A stretch of 64,000 nucleotides of DNA, taken from positions 2,976,001 to 3,040,000 of the forward strand of contig NC_011312.1 in NCBI RefSeq assembly GCF_000196495.1, read 5' to 3'. Shown piece after piece: positions 53,199-63,054 of this stretch. A program made the translations under genes and the position numbers. Source of the DNA: Aliivibrio salmonicida LFI1238 (GTDB taxonomy: Bacteria > Pseudomonadota > Gammaproteobacteria > Enterobacterales > Vibrionaceae). Below the pieces are notes generated by a model that was given only the letters and a program-made list of their open reading frames with translations, did no database searches and had not been told where the DNA came from. The stretch's first letter is position 1. Each line of letters starts with the position of its first letter.

Positions 53199-53882
53199 AT
53201 GGCAAAGATTTTATTGGTTGATGATGATGTAGAGCTAACCGCATTATTAAAAGATATTTTAAACTTAGAAGGCTACACCGTTGTTGAAGCCAATAATGGT
53301 ATTGAGGGATTAAACGCCATTACCGATGATCTTGACCTTATTTTACTTGATATCATGATGCCTAAAATGAACGGCATGGACATGTTACGTAAACTGAGAG
53401 AAACCAACGAAACTCCCGTATTGATGCTGACCGCTAAAGGCGAAGAAATTGATCGAGTGATCGGCCTAGAGTTAGGCGCCGATGATTACCTACCAAAGCC
53501 GTTCAGTGATAGAGAGCTGCTTGCTAGAATTAGAGCAATCTTACGTCGCACTCAAGGTAAAACAAAAGAAAATCACACTAATAGCATTAAATATCAAGGT
53601 ATTGAGATATTTATAGGCAAGCAAGAAGCTTACAGCCATGGGGAATTGCTTGATCTTACAGGCACCGAATTTGGGTTACTGGCTCAATTTATACAAAACC
53701 CAGGCTCCATTATTTCAAAAGAAGAATTAAGCTTAGAAGTATTAGGAAAACGCCTCGCGCCTTTTGATCGCGCAATTGACATGCACGTCTCTAATCTCAG
53801 AAAAAAATTGCCTCCATTAGCTGAAGGAAAACCACGAATTAAAACACTCCGTGGTCGTGGCTACTTATTTGTTGAGGAATAA
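53199..53882 (+). CDS. cpxR: Envelope-stress response regulator CpxR
   Basis: This 227-residue OmpR-family regulator has a receiver domain with phospho-acceptor Asp51 (LILLDIMMPKMNG) and Lys in MLTAKGE, then a winged-helix DNA-binding domain ending in RIKTLRGRGYLFVEE. It is 5 bp upstream of cpxA. Confidence 0.96.
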   Translation: MAKILLVDDDVELTALLKDILNLEGYTVVEANNGIEGLNAITDDLDLILLDIMMPKMNGMDMLRKLRETNETPVLMLTAKGEEIDRVIGLELGADDYLPKPFSDRELLARIRAILRRTQGKTKENHTNSIKYQGIEIFIGKQEAYSHGELLDLTGTEFGLLAQFIQNPGSIISKEELSLEVLGKRLAPFDRAIDMHVSNLRKKLPPLAEGKPRIKTLRGRGYLFVEE

Positions 53883-53887
53883 ATAAG

Positions 53888-55276
53888 GTGAAAAAGTACC
53901 TAACCTTTCCCCTACTCTCTAGTCTTTATGGCCGTATTTTTGCCATTTTTTGGCTGACACTGTTACTTGTTCTGATCGGCGTCGTTATTGGACCCAATTT
54001 TGATCCTCGTGATCGCCATGATATTGCCGCCGATCACCTCAGTAAAATGACTCAAATTGCGGCATATATTACAGGGAAATACTCAGAGAGTGATGATCTT
54101 AAAGCCGCATTAAAAGAGATCAGTCACAAAGCACACAATCACGACGAGAGCTTATCTCTATTTTTCACTACCCCAACAGGCGAGATATTAGATAAACCCA
54201 AAGAATTACGAGGCAGAAAAAAAGCCTTATTAAATTTCTTAACCTTATCGGATGATCCCAAACTTCCACAACAGAAATTGTATGCAAGAACCATGATGGC
54301 TGGCCCATTTGATATCATTATCGCAAAAGAAACGGTTTATATGTACGTCGGACGCTATTGGAAAAAGCCTCCCCCTTTTATTCTTCGAATTCTTGATAAA
54401 CCAATACAATTACTGCTTGTCACCATGCTAATTAGTACCCCCTTTCTGCTTTGGCTTGCATGGGCATTAAGCCAACCAGCAAGACGATTACAAAAAGCCG
54501 CTGAACGCGTTGCTAAAGGTCAATTTGAACAAGATAAACGTTTAGAAAAAGGGCCTAAAGAATTCAGAAAAACAGGACAAAGCTTCAATCAAATGGTCGG
54601 TTCATTAAATACCATGATCTCTGGACAACAGCGCTTATTATCTGATATTTCTCACGAACTGAGATCCCCACTGACTCGACTACGAATGGCAACCGCGCTT
54701 GCCACTCGAAAACAAGGGGAAAGCTCAGAACTATCACGTATCGATATGGAAGCAGAGCGCCTTGAGCAAATGATATCGGAACTATTAGAGTTGTCTCGAA
54801 TTCAAGTAAATAGCCATCAAGAACGAGAAGAAACAGACGCGTACTCACTGTGGTTTGATATTTTAGAAGACGCAAAATTTGAAGCGGAACACTTAAACAA
54901 AAATCTTACTTATTCGGGCCTTGAAGAAATCGCCGTTTTTGGTAATCCAAACCTGTTAATGAGTGCGGTAGAAAACGTGATTCGAAATGCCATTAAGTAT
55001 GGCAATGACATCATCACGATTAATTTAACGGAAAACCAAAAAACCATCACCATTCACGTGGATGATAATGGCGAAGGGGTCCCCGATGATGAGCTACAAG
55101 ACATTTTCAAGCCTTTCTACCGAGTATCTACCGCCCGTGATAGAAGCAGCGGCGGCACTGGTTTGGGACTCGCAATAACAGAAAGTGCGATTCGCCAGCA
55201 CAACGGGACAATACTCGCGAGTAAAAGTCCTCTAGGTGGATTGCGAATGACAATATCTTTACCGATATCTCATTAA
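53888..55276 (+). CDS. cpxA: Envelope-stress sensor histidine kinase CpxA
   Basis: This 462-residue inner-membrane kinase has transmembrane helices at ~15-35 and ~170-195 around a periplasmic sensor, a HAMP domain, HisKA with His256 (SDISHELRSPLTRL), and HATPase motifs DDNGEGVPDDE and GGTGLGLAI. It phosphorylates CpxR and is inhibited by CpxP in E. coli. Confidence 0.96.
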   Translation: MKKYLTFPLLSSLYGRIFAIFWLTLLLVLIGVVIGPNFDPRDRHDIAADHLSKMTQIAAYITGKYSESDDLKAALKEISHKAHNHDESLSLFFTTPTGEILDKPKELRGRKKALLNFLTLSDDPKLPQQKLYARTMMAGPFDIIIAKETVYMYVGRYWKKPPPFILRILDKPIQLLLVTMLISTPFLLWLAWALSQPARRLQKAAERVAKGQFEQDKRLEKGPKEFRKTGQSFNQMVGSLNTMISGQQRLLSDISHELRSPLTRLRMATALATRKQGESSELSRIDMEAERLEQMISELLELSRIQVNSHQEREETDAYSLWFDILEDAKFEAEHLNKNLTYSGLEEIAVFGNPNLLMSAVENVIRNAIKYGNDIITINLTENQKTITIHVDDNGEGVPDDELQDIFKPFYRVSTARDRSSGGTGLGLAITESAIRQHNGTILASKSPLGGLRMTISLPISH

Positions 55277-55371
55277 TTTAGAGGTAGATGCCTATCTCTC
55301 TTAAAAGTGGATGAAAGATAAACACACCATGGATATACTGACACCACTTTCTATTTTATTAAGACAACATT

Positions 55372-55851
55372 ATGTTTGAAATTGCACTATACGAACCTGA
55401 AATTGCACCAAATACAGGTAACATTATTCGTTTGTCTGCGAACTGCGGTGCCAACTTGCACTTAATTGAACCATTAGGTTTTGATCTAGAAGAAAAAAAA
55501 TTACGCCGAGCAGGATTGGACTACCACGATTTAGCTCATGTAAAACGCCATAAAGATTATGCGGCGTTTCTTGATTACTTAGAAAATGAAAGTGAAGGCG
55601 AGCACCGTATTTTTGCTTGTACTACCAAAACAACAGGTCACCATACGACACCAAGCTATCAAAAAGGGGACGTTCTATTGTTTGGTCCTGAGACGCGTGG
55701 TTTACCCGCAGAGTTAATTGAAGGCTTACCAATGGAGCAACGTGTTCGTATACCTATGATGGCAGACAGTCGCAGTTTGAACTTATCAAACTCAGTGGCC
55801 ATCATCGTGTTTGAAGCATGGCGTCAAATGGGCTTTGAAGGCGGACTATAG
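55372..55851 (+). CDS. trmL: tRNA (cytidine/uridine-2'-O-)-methyltransferase TrmL
   Basis: This 159-residue minimal SPOUT methyltransferase modifies position 34 of the tRNA-Leu isoacceptors. It has YEPEIAPNTGNIIRL at the start, LLFGPETRGLP, and RSLNLSNSVAIIVFEAWRQ at the knotted SAM site. Confidence 0.96.
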   Translation: MFEIALYEPEIAPNTGNIIRLSANCGANLHLIEPLGFDLEEKKLRRAGLDYHDLAHVKRHKDYAAFLDYLENESEGEHRIFACTTKTTGHHTTPSYQKGDVLLFGPETRGLPAELIEGLPMEQRVRIPMMADSRSLNLSNSVAIIVFEAWRQMGFEGGL

Positions 55852-55877
55852 CTTTTCACTTCCCACGGTTCAAATAC

Positions 55878-55907
55878 AAAAATAGCCACGATTAAGTGGC
55901 TATTTTT
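55878..55907. terminator. Bidirectional terminator between trmL and cysE
   Basis: The 12-bp stem AAAAATAGCCAC / GTGGCTATTTTT has a 6-nt loop. The genes are convergent. Confidence 0.92.
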
Positions 55908-55952
55908 TTGTCGGTATAAACACGCAATAGAATGAATTAACTTACTCTAAGA

Positions 55953-56780
55953 TTAAATACCATCACCAGACATAAACGTCTGAGACTTACCATTAAATTG
56001 TTGATCCATATCTAGAGACGGCATCTCTGAACTAGGGCGACCCACAATTTTGGCCGGAACCCCTGCCACTGTCGTATGAGGTGGAACCGCTTGAAGCACA
56101 ACAGAACACGAACCAATCTTCGCACCGACACCAACTTCAATATTACCTAAAATCTTAGCGCCTGCACCAATCATAACCCCTTGACGGATCTTAGGATGAC
56201 GATCACCACACTCTTTGCCAGTACCACCTAGCGTTACGTCTTGAAGGATAGAAACATCGTTCTCAACCACAGCCGTTTCGCCGATAACAATGCCCGTAGC
56301 ATGGTCAAACATGATCCCTTTACCAATGGTAGCCGCAGGGTGAACATCCACTTGGCATGCAACAGAAATTTCATTCTGTAAGTAGGTTGCTAACGCTATT
56401 CGTCCTTGTTTCCATAGCCAGTTTGAAACACGATAACCTTGCAGCGCGTGATACCCTTTTAAGTACAATAAAGGCATTGAGTACATTGAAACCGCAGGAT
56501 CTCGAGTTACCGTCGCACAAATATCGCACGCGGCCGCATCCGTAATACTTGGGTCGGAGGCGAACGCCTCTTCCACCACTTCACGAACCGCCATCGCAGG
56601 CATTGAAGCCGTGGCTAATTTATTCGCAAGAATGTAACTTAACGACGCCGCTAAATTTTCATGTTTAATGATGGTGGCATGATAAAAGCTTGCAAGTATG
56701 GGTTCTTGCTCAGATTGCTCGCGCGCTTCCTGAACAATTTTTTCCCATACTTTGTGTTTCTTACATTCATTCATCTTCAT
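55953..56780 (-). CDS. cysE: Serine O-acetyltransferase
   Basis: This 275-residue enzyme makes O-acetylserine for cysteine synthesis. An N-terminal helical domain is followed by a left-handed hexapeptide beta helix; the catalytic His is in MFDHATGIVIGETAV. It lies 12 bp after gpsA on the same strand. Confidence 0.97.
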   Translation of the reverse strand: MKMNECKKHKVWEKIVQEAREQSEQEPILASFYHATIIKHENLAASLSYILANKLATASMPAMAVREVVEEAFASDPSITDAAACDICATVTRDPAVSMYSMPLLYLKGYHALQGYRVSNWLWKQGRIALATYLQNEISVACQVDVHPAATIGKGIMFDHATGIVIGETAVVENDVSILQDVTLGGTGKECGDRHPKIRQGVMIGAGAKILGNIEVGVGAKIGSCSVVLQAVPPHTTVAGVPAKIVGRPSSEMPSLDMDQQFNGKSQTFMSGDGI

Positions 56781-56792
56781 ACCATCCTTGAA

Positions 56793-57815
56793 TTACGATT
56801 CTGATTTTTTGTCGCGTGCTAATAAATCCTGCGCAGCAACTCTTGCATCTTTCCCTTGATACAATACTTGATAAATTTGCTCAACTATAGGCATTTCAAC
56901 ACCCATTCGTTCTGCAAGTAAAAACACTTCTTTCGTGTTTCTATACCCTTCTACAACTTGTCCGATTTCAACCTGAGCACTTTCTACGTCCCCACCTTGA
57001 CCTAAAGCAAGACCAAAACGACGGTTGCGTGATTGGTTATCAGTACAAGTAAGCACTAAATCGCCCAAACCGGCCATCCCCATAAAGGTTTCCGCTTCAG
57101 CGCCTAATGCCACACCTAAACGGGTCATTTCTGCCAAACCACGAGTAATTAATGCCGTACGTGCATTTGCACCAAAACCAATGCCATCAGACATACCCGC
57201 CCCAATCGCGATCACATTTTTCACAGCACCGCCAAGTTGCATTCCAGTGAAGTCATTATTCGCATACACACGGAACGTTTTTGAACAGTGAATTTTCTCT
57301 TGAAGATCTTTCACAAATTGCTTATCAGGAGACGCCACAGCAATCGCGGTTGGCATACCAGAAGCAAGTTCTTTAGCAAAAGTAGGTCCAGATAAGACAG
57401 CCAGAGAGTGTGATTCACCCAATGCTTCTACTGCCACTTCTTTTAATAAACGACCTGTTTCAGGCTCAAGCCCTTTTGTCGCCCAACATACGCGAGAATC
57501 TTCACGTAGAAACGGTTTCACATTACCTAGCACTAATCCAAACACATGACTTGGCACAACCACCAATAAATCACGACTTGCTTGAACGGCTTTTTCTAAA
57601 TCAGTTTCCATGAATAATGACGGTGGAAAAACAACACCAGGCAGAAATTCTTCATTCGCACGATCAGCGTCTAAACGATCCATATGCGCTTTCTCGTGTC
57701 CCCATAAAATGACTTTTGCGCCATTACGAGCTAACGAAATTGCCAGCGATGTACCATAAGAACCGGCACCAAGTACGGTCATATAAATATCAGAGTAATC
57801 GTTTTGTGTTGTCAT
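56793..57815 (-). CDS. gpsA: Glycerol-3-phosphate dehydrogenase [NAD(P)+]
   Basis: This cytosolic enzyme reduces DHAP to sn-glycerol-3-phosphate for phospholipid synthesis. The N-terminal VLGAGSYGTSLAISLARNG binds the nucleotide, and the AVKNVIAIGAG segment holds the catalytic Lys. I chose ATG 57815 (MTTQNDYSDIYMTV, 340 residues); the frame is open further upstream, but that part is hydrophobic and outside the family length. secB lies 174 bp upstream. Confidence 0.95.
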   Translation of the reverse strand: MTTQNDYSDIYMTVLGAGSYGTSLAISLARNGAKVILWGHEKAHMDRLDADRANEEFLPGVVFPPSLFMETDLEKAVQASRDLLVVVPSHVFGLVLGNVKPFLREDSRVCWATKGLEPETGRLLKEVAVEALGESHSLAVLSGPTFAKELASGMPTAIAVASPDKQFVKDLQEKIHCSKTFRVYANNDFTGMQLGGAVKNVIAIGAGMSDGIGFGANARTALITRGLAEMTRLGVALGAEAETFMGMAGLGDLVLTCTDNQSRNRRFGLALGQGGDVESAQVEIGQVVEGYRNTKEVFLLAERMGVEMPIVEQIYQVLYQGKDARVAAQDLLARDKKSES

Positions 57816-57989
57816 TGTGACCATCCAAAAACTGGTATCAAAAGATACTAGGGTAATAAAAACAAAATGCACTTGTTATCAAAATATAGGAGCTATAGTA
57901 GATATAGAAACCATATTAGATAAAAAAGTGCATTTATTCTCTACAAATCAGTCAATAGTGAAAAATCATTAACTGGTTTTCTTCAAAAA

Positions 57990-58472
57990 TTACGCTTCAG
58001 CGGGTGCTTCAGCGGGTGCTTCTGCGGTTTCTGAAGCTTGGTTTTGTAGGTAATTCATGAACAATGCGTCAAAGTTAGCAGGCGCAAGGTTAAGTTGTGG
58101 GAACGTACCTTTAACCACTAGGCTAGAGATCGTTTCACGAGCGTATGGGAAAAGAATGTTCGGGCAGAATGCACCTAGACAATGTGCTAGCTGAGCTTCT
58201 TCCATTTGACCAGCAGTAAAGATACCACCTTGTTGAACTTCACATAAGAATGCAGTTTCTTCTTCGTTTTTAACCGTTACAGTTAAACGTAAGATTACTT
58301 CGTAAACACCTTCACCAAGTTCACGACTTTGAGTATCAAGATCCAGTTTAACGTCTGGATTCCACTCTTTTTGGAACATGTTTGGAGAGTTAGGCGCTTC
58401 AAAAGAAACATCTTTTAAGAAGATACGTTGAATTGCAAAGTTTTGTTGTTCTTGTTGTGCTGCTTCAGCCAT
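57990..58472 (-). CDS. secB: Protein-export chaperone SecB
   Basis: This 160-residue tetrameric chaperone holds preproteins for SecA. The FAIQRIFLKDVSFEAPNSP opening and FPYARETISSLVVKGTFPQLNLAPANFDALF core are diagnostic. The C-terminus ends in an APAEAPAEA repeat encoded by a 12-bp tandem repeat. Confidence 0.97.
   Translation of the reverse strand: MAEAAQQEQQNFAIQRIFLKDVSFEAPNSPNMFQKEWNPDVKLDLDTQSRELGEGVYEVILRLTVTVKNEEETAFLCEVQQGGIFTAGQMEEAQLAHCLGAFCPNILFPYARETISSLVVKGTFPQLNLAPANFDALFMNYLQNQASETAEAPAEAPAEA
57994..58029. repeat. 12-bp tandem repeat encoding the SecB C-terminus
   Basis: GCTTCAGCGGGT occurs twice exactly and a third time with two changes. In frame it adds A-P-A-E units, so slippage would change tail length by four residues. 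Confidence 0.8.
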
Positions 58473-58599
58473 GGGAAAGTCCTTTATATCAATAAGTATG
58501 AACGCAGAATAACGATGTCATGCCACTCTGCATTCGTAATATCCAAAAAATGAGCCAGATATCACATCAAAATGAATTAGTTGCCTAGGAATTCGACAA

Positions 58600-59037
58600 T
58601 TACTTTTTGCCTTTAACTAACGGTAAGTTAGCTTCATTCCAAGAGATCAAACCGTTTTTAAGCAGTTTAACTTGCTCAAAACCTGCTTTATGCAAATCAT
58701 TTGCAGCAGCTTGAGCTGTTTGACCCGTCTTACATACAACAATAATTGGGGTAGTTTTTGAGTTTTCAAGACCGGCTAAGTTACCCGCTTTGATGTCGCT
58801 TGGTAAAATGTGACGTGCATCCGTAATGTGGCCTGATTTGAATTCGTCTTTAGAACGAACATCAACAACGATCGCGTTTTCACGGTTCATTAACGTTGTT
58901 GTTTGTGCTGAATCAACTTCTTGGTAGCCCGCTGTTTTTTGTTTAACTACGTTCTGAAGTAACGCAACAACAATACCAATCCATACAACAGCTAAAATCA
59001 TGTTGTTGGTTACAAAATCGATGATTGACGTTTCCAT
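58600..59037 (-). CDS. Membrane-anchored rhodanese-like protein (YibN family)
   Basis: This 145-residue protein has one N-terminal transmembrane helix (~13-30) and a rhodanese domain with catalytic Cys102 in VVCKTGQTA. Sulfurtransferase activity is possible; the physiological role of YibN is unclear. It lies upstream of secB on the same strand, in the E. coli order minus grxC. Confidence 0.9.
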   Translation of the reverse strand: METSIIDFVTNNMILAVVWIGIVVALLQNVVKQKTAGYQEVDSAQTTTLMNRENAIVVDVRSKDEFKSGHITDARHILPSDIKAGNLAGLENSKTTPIIVVCKTGQTAQAAANDLHKAGFEQVKLLKNGLISWNEANLPLVKGKK

Positions 59038-59258
59038 ATTCTATTCTCTGATTTTTAAGGCAACTCCGTATCATAAGATATCATCATTACCATGGGCTCT
59101 AAAATTAAGGCGAAAGTATACCTTAGCGTATCTTCATAGACTAGTAAGGATAAAGAAACAGCGTTATACAAAGAAAATGCTGTGATATTGGTTTTACAAT
59201 TGAGACCAAACACCAACTCTGCCTAGTCAGAGTCCCCTCTATCTGAAATAATGCAACG

Positions 59259-60404
59259 ATGAACATATACTCTTTAACTAAGCCTTTTTCTTGTCGTCAA
59301 TTCTGTACGACAGCTTTACTGTGCCTGATGATTTCAATCCCTGCGACAGCTCATGCAAATGACGCAGAGTTAAAAGGAATGAAACAAGAAATATCTCGTC
59401 AAAGCACAGTATTAAACAAACAGAAAAAAGAGTTATCTAGCCTTCAAAGAAGTCTTAAAAAACACGAAGTCTCTATTGCGAGTGCCTCGACTAAAATCCG
59501 TAACGCAGAAAGTGAATTATCAAGCCTAAAACAATCGATAACGACACTTAAGCAACAACAATCTGAATTGACTCAACAACAGATTGGACAGACAGAAGTA
59601 CTCAAAGACCTGCTCGTTAACTATTATCTCATCAGTCGAAATAATCAACTGTCTAACGTTCTCAGTGGTGATGACGTGACAAAAATTGACCGCATGACTC
59701 AATATGCACAACGATTATCAGAAGCTCGTGTCGGCGCTATTTCTCAACTTGAATTTACAACCGTACAACTTGAGGAAAAAGAAGCTGCCCTCATTAAGCA
59801 GCAGCAGCGTCAAAGTGAGTTAGTCGCTCAATATAAAAAAGAGAAATCGACCCTACAAGGTTCTCAGAATAAACGTCAACAAACCGTTTCAAGTATCAAA
59901 AAACGTATTTCAAATGAAAACGGATACTTAAATGAGCTTCAACAAAATGAAAAACGTTTAAAAGTTGCCATCGCAAAAGCAAAAGCCCAAAACAATGTAC
60001 CGATGGATGGATTAGCCCGTCAAAAAGGTCGTCTACCTTGGCCTGTGAGTGGTGCAAAAACATTGCACAGCTTTGGTACTAAACAAACAGGACAATTAAC
60101 CTGGAAAGGAATGGTTCTTGCGAGTGATTACGGCCAACCCGTAAAAGCGGTCTACTCTGGTAAAGTGGTCTTTGCTGATTGGTTACGTGGCTATGGTTTG
60201 ATGGTATTGATTGATCACGGTAAAGGTGACATGACGCTATATGGTTACAACCAAAGTTTAATGAAGAAAGAAGGCGATAAAGTGAAAGCGGGAGAAACCA
60301 TTGCGGTGGTTGGTGATAGTGGTGGTCAAGACAGACCTTCATTGTACTTTGAAATCCGTCGTAACAGTAAAGCACAAAACCCCCGTTCTTGGTTAAGACG
60401 CTAA
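59259..60404 (+). CDS. envC: Murein hydrolase activator EnvC
   Basis: This 381-residue periplasmic protein has a signal peptide (~1-33), two coiled-coil segments (~35-120, ~155-250) and a C-terminal LytM/M23 domain (~275-378). The metal ligands of active M23 enzymes are missing (WKGMVLASDYG in place of HxGxD; LYFEIR in place of HxH), as in E. coli EnvC, which activates AmiA/AmiB through FtsEX rather than cutting murein. AmiB is encoded at 34386. Confidence 0.93.
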   Translation: MNIYSLTKPFSCRQFCTTALLCLMISIPATAHANDAELKGMKQEISRQSTVLNKQKKELSSLQRSLKKHEVSIASASTKIRNAESELSSLKQSITTLKQQQSELTQQQIGQTEVLKDLLVNYYLISRNNQLSNVLSGDDVTKIDRMTQYAQRLSEARVGAISQLEFTTVQLEEKEAALIKQQQRQSELVAQYKKEKSTLQGSQNKRQQTVSSIKKRISNENGYLNELQQNEKRLKVAIAKAKAQNNVPMDGLARQKGRLPWPVSGAKTLHSFGTKQTGQLTWKGMVLASDYGQPVKAVYSGKVVFADWLRGYGLMVLIDHGKGDMTLYGYNQSLMKKEGDKVKAGETIAVVGDSGGQDRPSLYFEIRRNSKAQNPRSWLRR

Positions 60405-60423
60405 TAGAAAAAATTTATCCATT

Positions 60424-60478
60424 AAAAAAGCCGCGTTATCGACGTCTATTTATAGAGAGTGATCACGCGGCTTTTTTT
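60424..60478. terminator. Bidirectional terminator between envC and fxsA
   Basis: AAAAAGCCGCG and CGCGGCTTTTT arms enclose a longer imperfect loop, with A/T runs on both sides. The genes are convergent. Confidence 0.8.
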
Positions 60479-60484
60479 ATTTCA

Positions 60485-60988
60485 TTATTTCAATGTTTTA
60501 TTCGGATCGTCTTCTTTACGTTGAAACTCACCTTCAAACACATCGCCCTGTTGATCCTGCTGATTCGCTTGACCAAATGGGTCATGTTGACCAAAACCAG
60601 CATGAAAGCCACCTTGCGAACTACCAAGACCATTCACTTTTACACGACTCATGATTTGTTTTGCAAGCATTGCACGTGGGGCTGGTAATAAAATCAACAT
60701 TCCTAACGCATCCGTCATAAAGCCGGGAGTCAGTAATAAAACACCAGATACGGCAAGCATAACGCCTTCAACAATTTGCTGTGCTGGCAATTCACCTTGC
60801 TGCATTTTTGATTGAACAGACATTAACGTTTGAATGCCTTGGCTACGAACCAGAGATGCCCCAACAAAGGCAGTGATTAGCACTAACGCAATCGTCGGCC
60901 ACATTCCGATCATGCCTCCTACTTGCACAAATAAGGCAATTTCAATGATAGGAACAAAAATAAACATCACTAATAAAATAGGAAACAC
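60485..60988 (-). CDS. fxsA: FxsA-family membrane protein
   Basis: This 167-residue protein has two to three transmembrane helices (~3-22, ~27-45, ~75-100) and the family start FPILLVMFIFVPIIEIALFVQVG. E. coli FxsA overproduction alleviates phage T7 exclusion by F; its normal role is unknown. It is next to aspA as in E. coli. Confidence 0.92.
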   Translation of the reverse strand: MFPILLVMFIFVPIIEIALFVQVGGMIGMWPTIALVLITAFVGASLVRSQGIQTLMSVQSKMQQGELPAQQIVEGVMLAVSGVLLLTPGFMTDALGMLILLPAPRAMLAKQIMSRVKVNGLGSSQGGFHAGFGQHDPFGQANQQDQQGDVFEGEFQRKEDDPNKTLK

Positions 60989-61402
60989 GGTTCACCTCAA
61001 TAGGGTTTAATATAGTAGTCGTAGTGTAGCAGGCCTTATGACCTATTCACTTTTTCTTTCTCTATTATAATAGATGCGGCACATCAACTCTCTTTTCAAG
61101 AAAAAAGACTGTAAAAGAATGTAAACAGCCATCAATTTCATTAACTCAAGTAGCAGTTATATAACCTATAAAGTAAAGATATTAACAACTAATGAGAGCA
61201 TTATCTCAATTTGAAATATTTTGCAAAAACTAGACTATAAAAGTGATCAAGTTAACACTTTTACCCCTAAAGAGGTGTATGATGACTTCAAAACAAGGCA
61301 TCAGGTACGATATTGATCACTTCTGACGAACGGACTCTACTCGCAGGCATGGTCACTTGGAAAGAATCCAATAATTAAAATATAGAACCTTAAAGGCTTA
61401 CT
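60989..61402. other. Divergent fxsA-aspA regulatory region
   Basis: No gene. AT-rich and likely carrying the aspA promoter; a CRP-like site is at 61242. Other TGATCA-type half-sites (61313-61322) could be FNR or CRP half-sites, but match poorly. Confidence 0.5.
61242..61257. promoter_or_regulatory. CRP-like site upstream of aspA
   Basis: AGTGA-TCAAGT-TAACA matches TGTGA-N6-TCACA in 4/5 and 4/5 positions. It is about 145 bp before the aspA start. In E. coli aspA is CRP-activated. Confidence 0.45.
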
Positions 61403-62851
61403 ATGACTCAGATGCTTGATTTAGAAAAAACAAATACCGCAACTCGTATTGAAGAAGATTTACTAGGTGAACGCCACGTTCCCGCTGATGCTTACTACGG
61501 CATCCATACTCTTCGTGCGATGGAAAACTTCAACATTTCAAACGTCACGATCTCTGATGTTCCAGAATTAGTTCGTGGCATGATCTATACGAAAAAAGCA
61601 GCTGCTTTAGCAAACAAAGAATTAGGTGCTATTCCTTCACAAGTTGGTGAATACATCATCAAAGCATGTGACTTAATTCTTGAAACTGGCAAATGCATGG
61701 ATCAGTTCCCATCAGATGTATATCAAGGTGGCGCTGGTACCTCTGTAAACATGAACGCAAATGAAGTTATCGCAAACGTTGCTCTTGAACTTATGGGCAA
61801 AGAGAAAGGCGAATACGACATCATTAACCCTAACGATCACGTTAACCGCTCTCAATCAACTAACTGTGCATACCCAACGGGTTTCCGCGTTGCTGTATAC
61901 AACAGCATGATGAAATTGATTGAAGCGATCGAATACCTAAAAGGTGCATTCGATCTTAAAGATCAAGAATTCCGTAACGTTCTAAAAATGGGTCGTACTC
62001 AACTTCAAGATGCAGTTCCAATGACAGTAGGTCAAGAATTCCACGCTTGGGGCGTATTGCTTAAAGAAGAAGTGAAAAACCTTAATTACACAGCGCAACT
62101 TCTTTTAGAAGTAAACATCGGTGCAACGGCAATCGGTACTGGCTTAAACGCGGCGACGGGTTACCAAGAAGCGGCAGTTCGTCATCTAGCTGAAATAACG
62201 GGTCTAGAATGTGTTGCTGCTGAAGATTTAATCGAAGCGACTTCTGACTGTGGTGCTTACGTAATGATCCACGGTTCACTAAAACGTACTGCGGTTAAAT
62301 TATCTAAAATCTGTAACGATTTACGTCTTCTTTCTTCTGGCCCTCGTGCTGGTTTCAATGAATTGAACTTACCTGAGCTTCAAGCGGGTTCTTCAATCAT
62401 GCCTGCAAAAGTAAACCCAGTAATTCCAGAAGTTGTAAACCAAGTATGTTTCAAAGTAATTGGTAACGATACAACAGTGACTTTCGCTGCTGAAGCGGGC
62501 CAACTGCAATTAAACGTAATGGAACCTGTTATTGGTCAAGCCCTATTCGAATCTATCGAAATCTTGAAAAATGCATGTGTAAACTTACGTGACAAGTGTA
62601 TCGATGGTATCACTGTAAACAAAGAAATATGTGAAGCTCATGTATTTAACTCTATCGGTATCGTTACTTACCTAAACCCATTCATTGGCCACCACGAAGG
62701 TGACATTGTTGGTAAGATTTGTGCTGAAACAGGTAAAAACGTTCGCGATGTAGTTCTTGAACGTGGTCTTCTAACAGAAGAGCAACTAGATGATATCTTC
62801 TCAGTAGAAAACCTGATGCACCCACAATACAAAGCAAAACGTTACGAATAA
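61403..62851 (+). CDS. aspA: Aspartate ammonia-lyase (aspartase)
   Basis: This 482-residue fumarase/aspartase-superfamily enzyme deaminates aspartate to fumarate, feeding fumarate reductase anaerobically. The signature loop GSSIMPAKVNPVIPE is at about 327-341; TSVNMNANEVIANVA and NPNDHVNRSQSTN are present. AAAGG precedes the ATG. frdABCD lies 14 kb away. Confidence 0.97.
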   Translation: MTQMLDLEKTNTATRIEEDLLGERHVPADAYYGIHTLRAMENFNISNVTISDVPELVRGMIYTKKAAALANKELGAIPSQVGEYIIKACDLILETGKCMDQFPSDVYQGGAGTSVNMNANEVIANVALELMGKEKGEYDIINPNDHVNRSQSTNCAYPTGFRVAVYNSMMKLIEAIEYLKGAFDLKDQEFRNVLKMGRTQLQDAVPMTVGQEFHAWGVLLKEEVKNLNYTAQLLLEVNIGATAIGTGLNAATGYQEAAVRHLAEITGLECVAAEDLIEATSDCGAYVMIHGSLKRTAVKLSKICNDLRLLSSGPRAGFNELNLPELQAGSSIMPAKVNPVIPEVVNQVCFKVIGNDTTVTFAAEAGQLQLNVMEPVIGQALFESIEILKNACVNLRDKCIDGITVNKEICEAHVFNSIGIVTYLNPFIGHHEGDIVGKICAETGKNVRDVVLERGLLTEEQLDDIFSVENLMHPQYKAKRYE

Positions 62852-62868
62852 TTCGTATCACCTCAAAT

Positions 62869-62897
62869 AGCGAGCTCACTGAAGCTCGCTTTTTTTA
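62869..62897 (+). terminator. Terminator of aspA
   Basis: The 8-bp stem AGCGAGCT / AGCTCGCT has a 6-nt loop and a seven-T run. Confidence 0.92.
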
Positions 62898-63054
62898 TCT
62901 TCTCAATATTTTATTTACAAAACACTCAATTAAACATTCATTCATCTTTTTATTGCATTGGTATATACACACCGTAAGCGTGCGGGGAACTACACCTAAC
63001 AAATAAAATTCATTATGCGTATCTTACGATCTTTCATTTAACGAGAACGTAATT

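Noticed and set aside
59259..60404. Active M23 endopeptidase
   Set aside because: The zinc-binding residues of the LytM domain are replaced, so an activator role (EnvC) is the better call.
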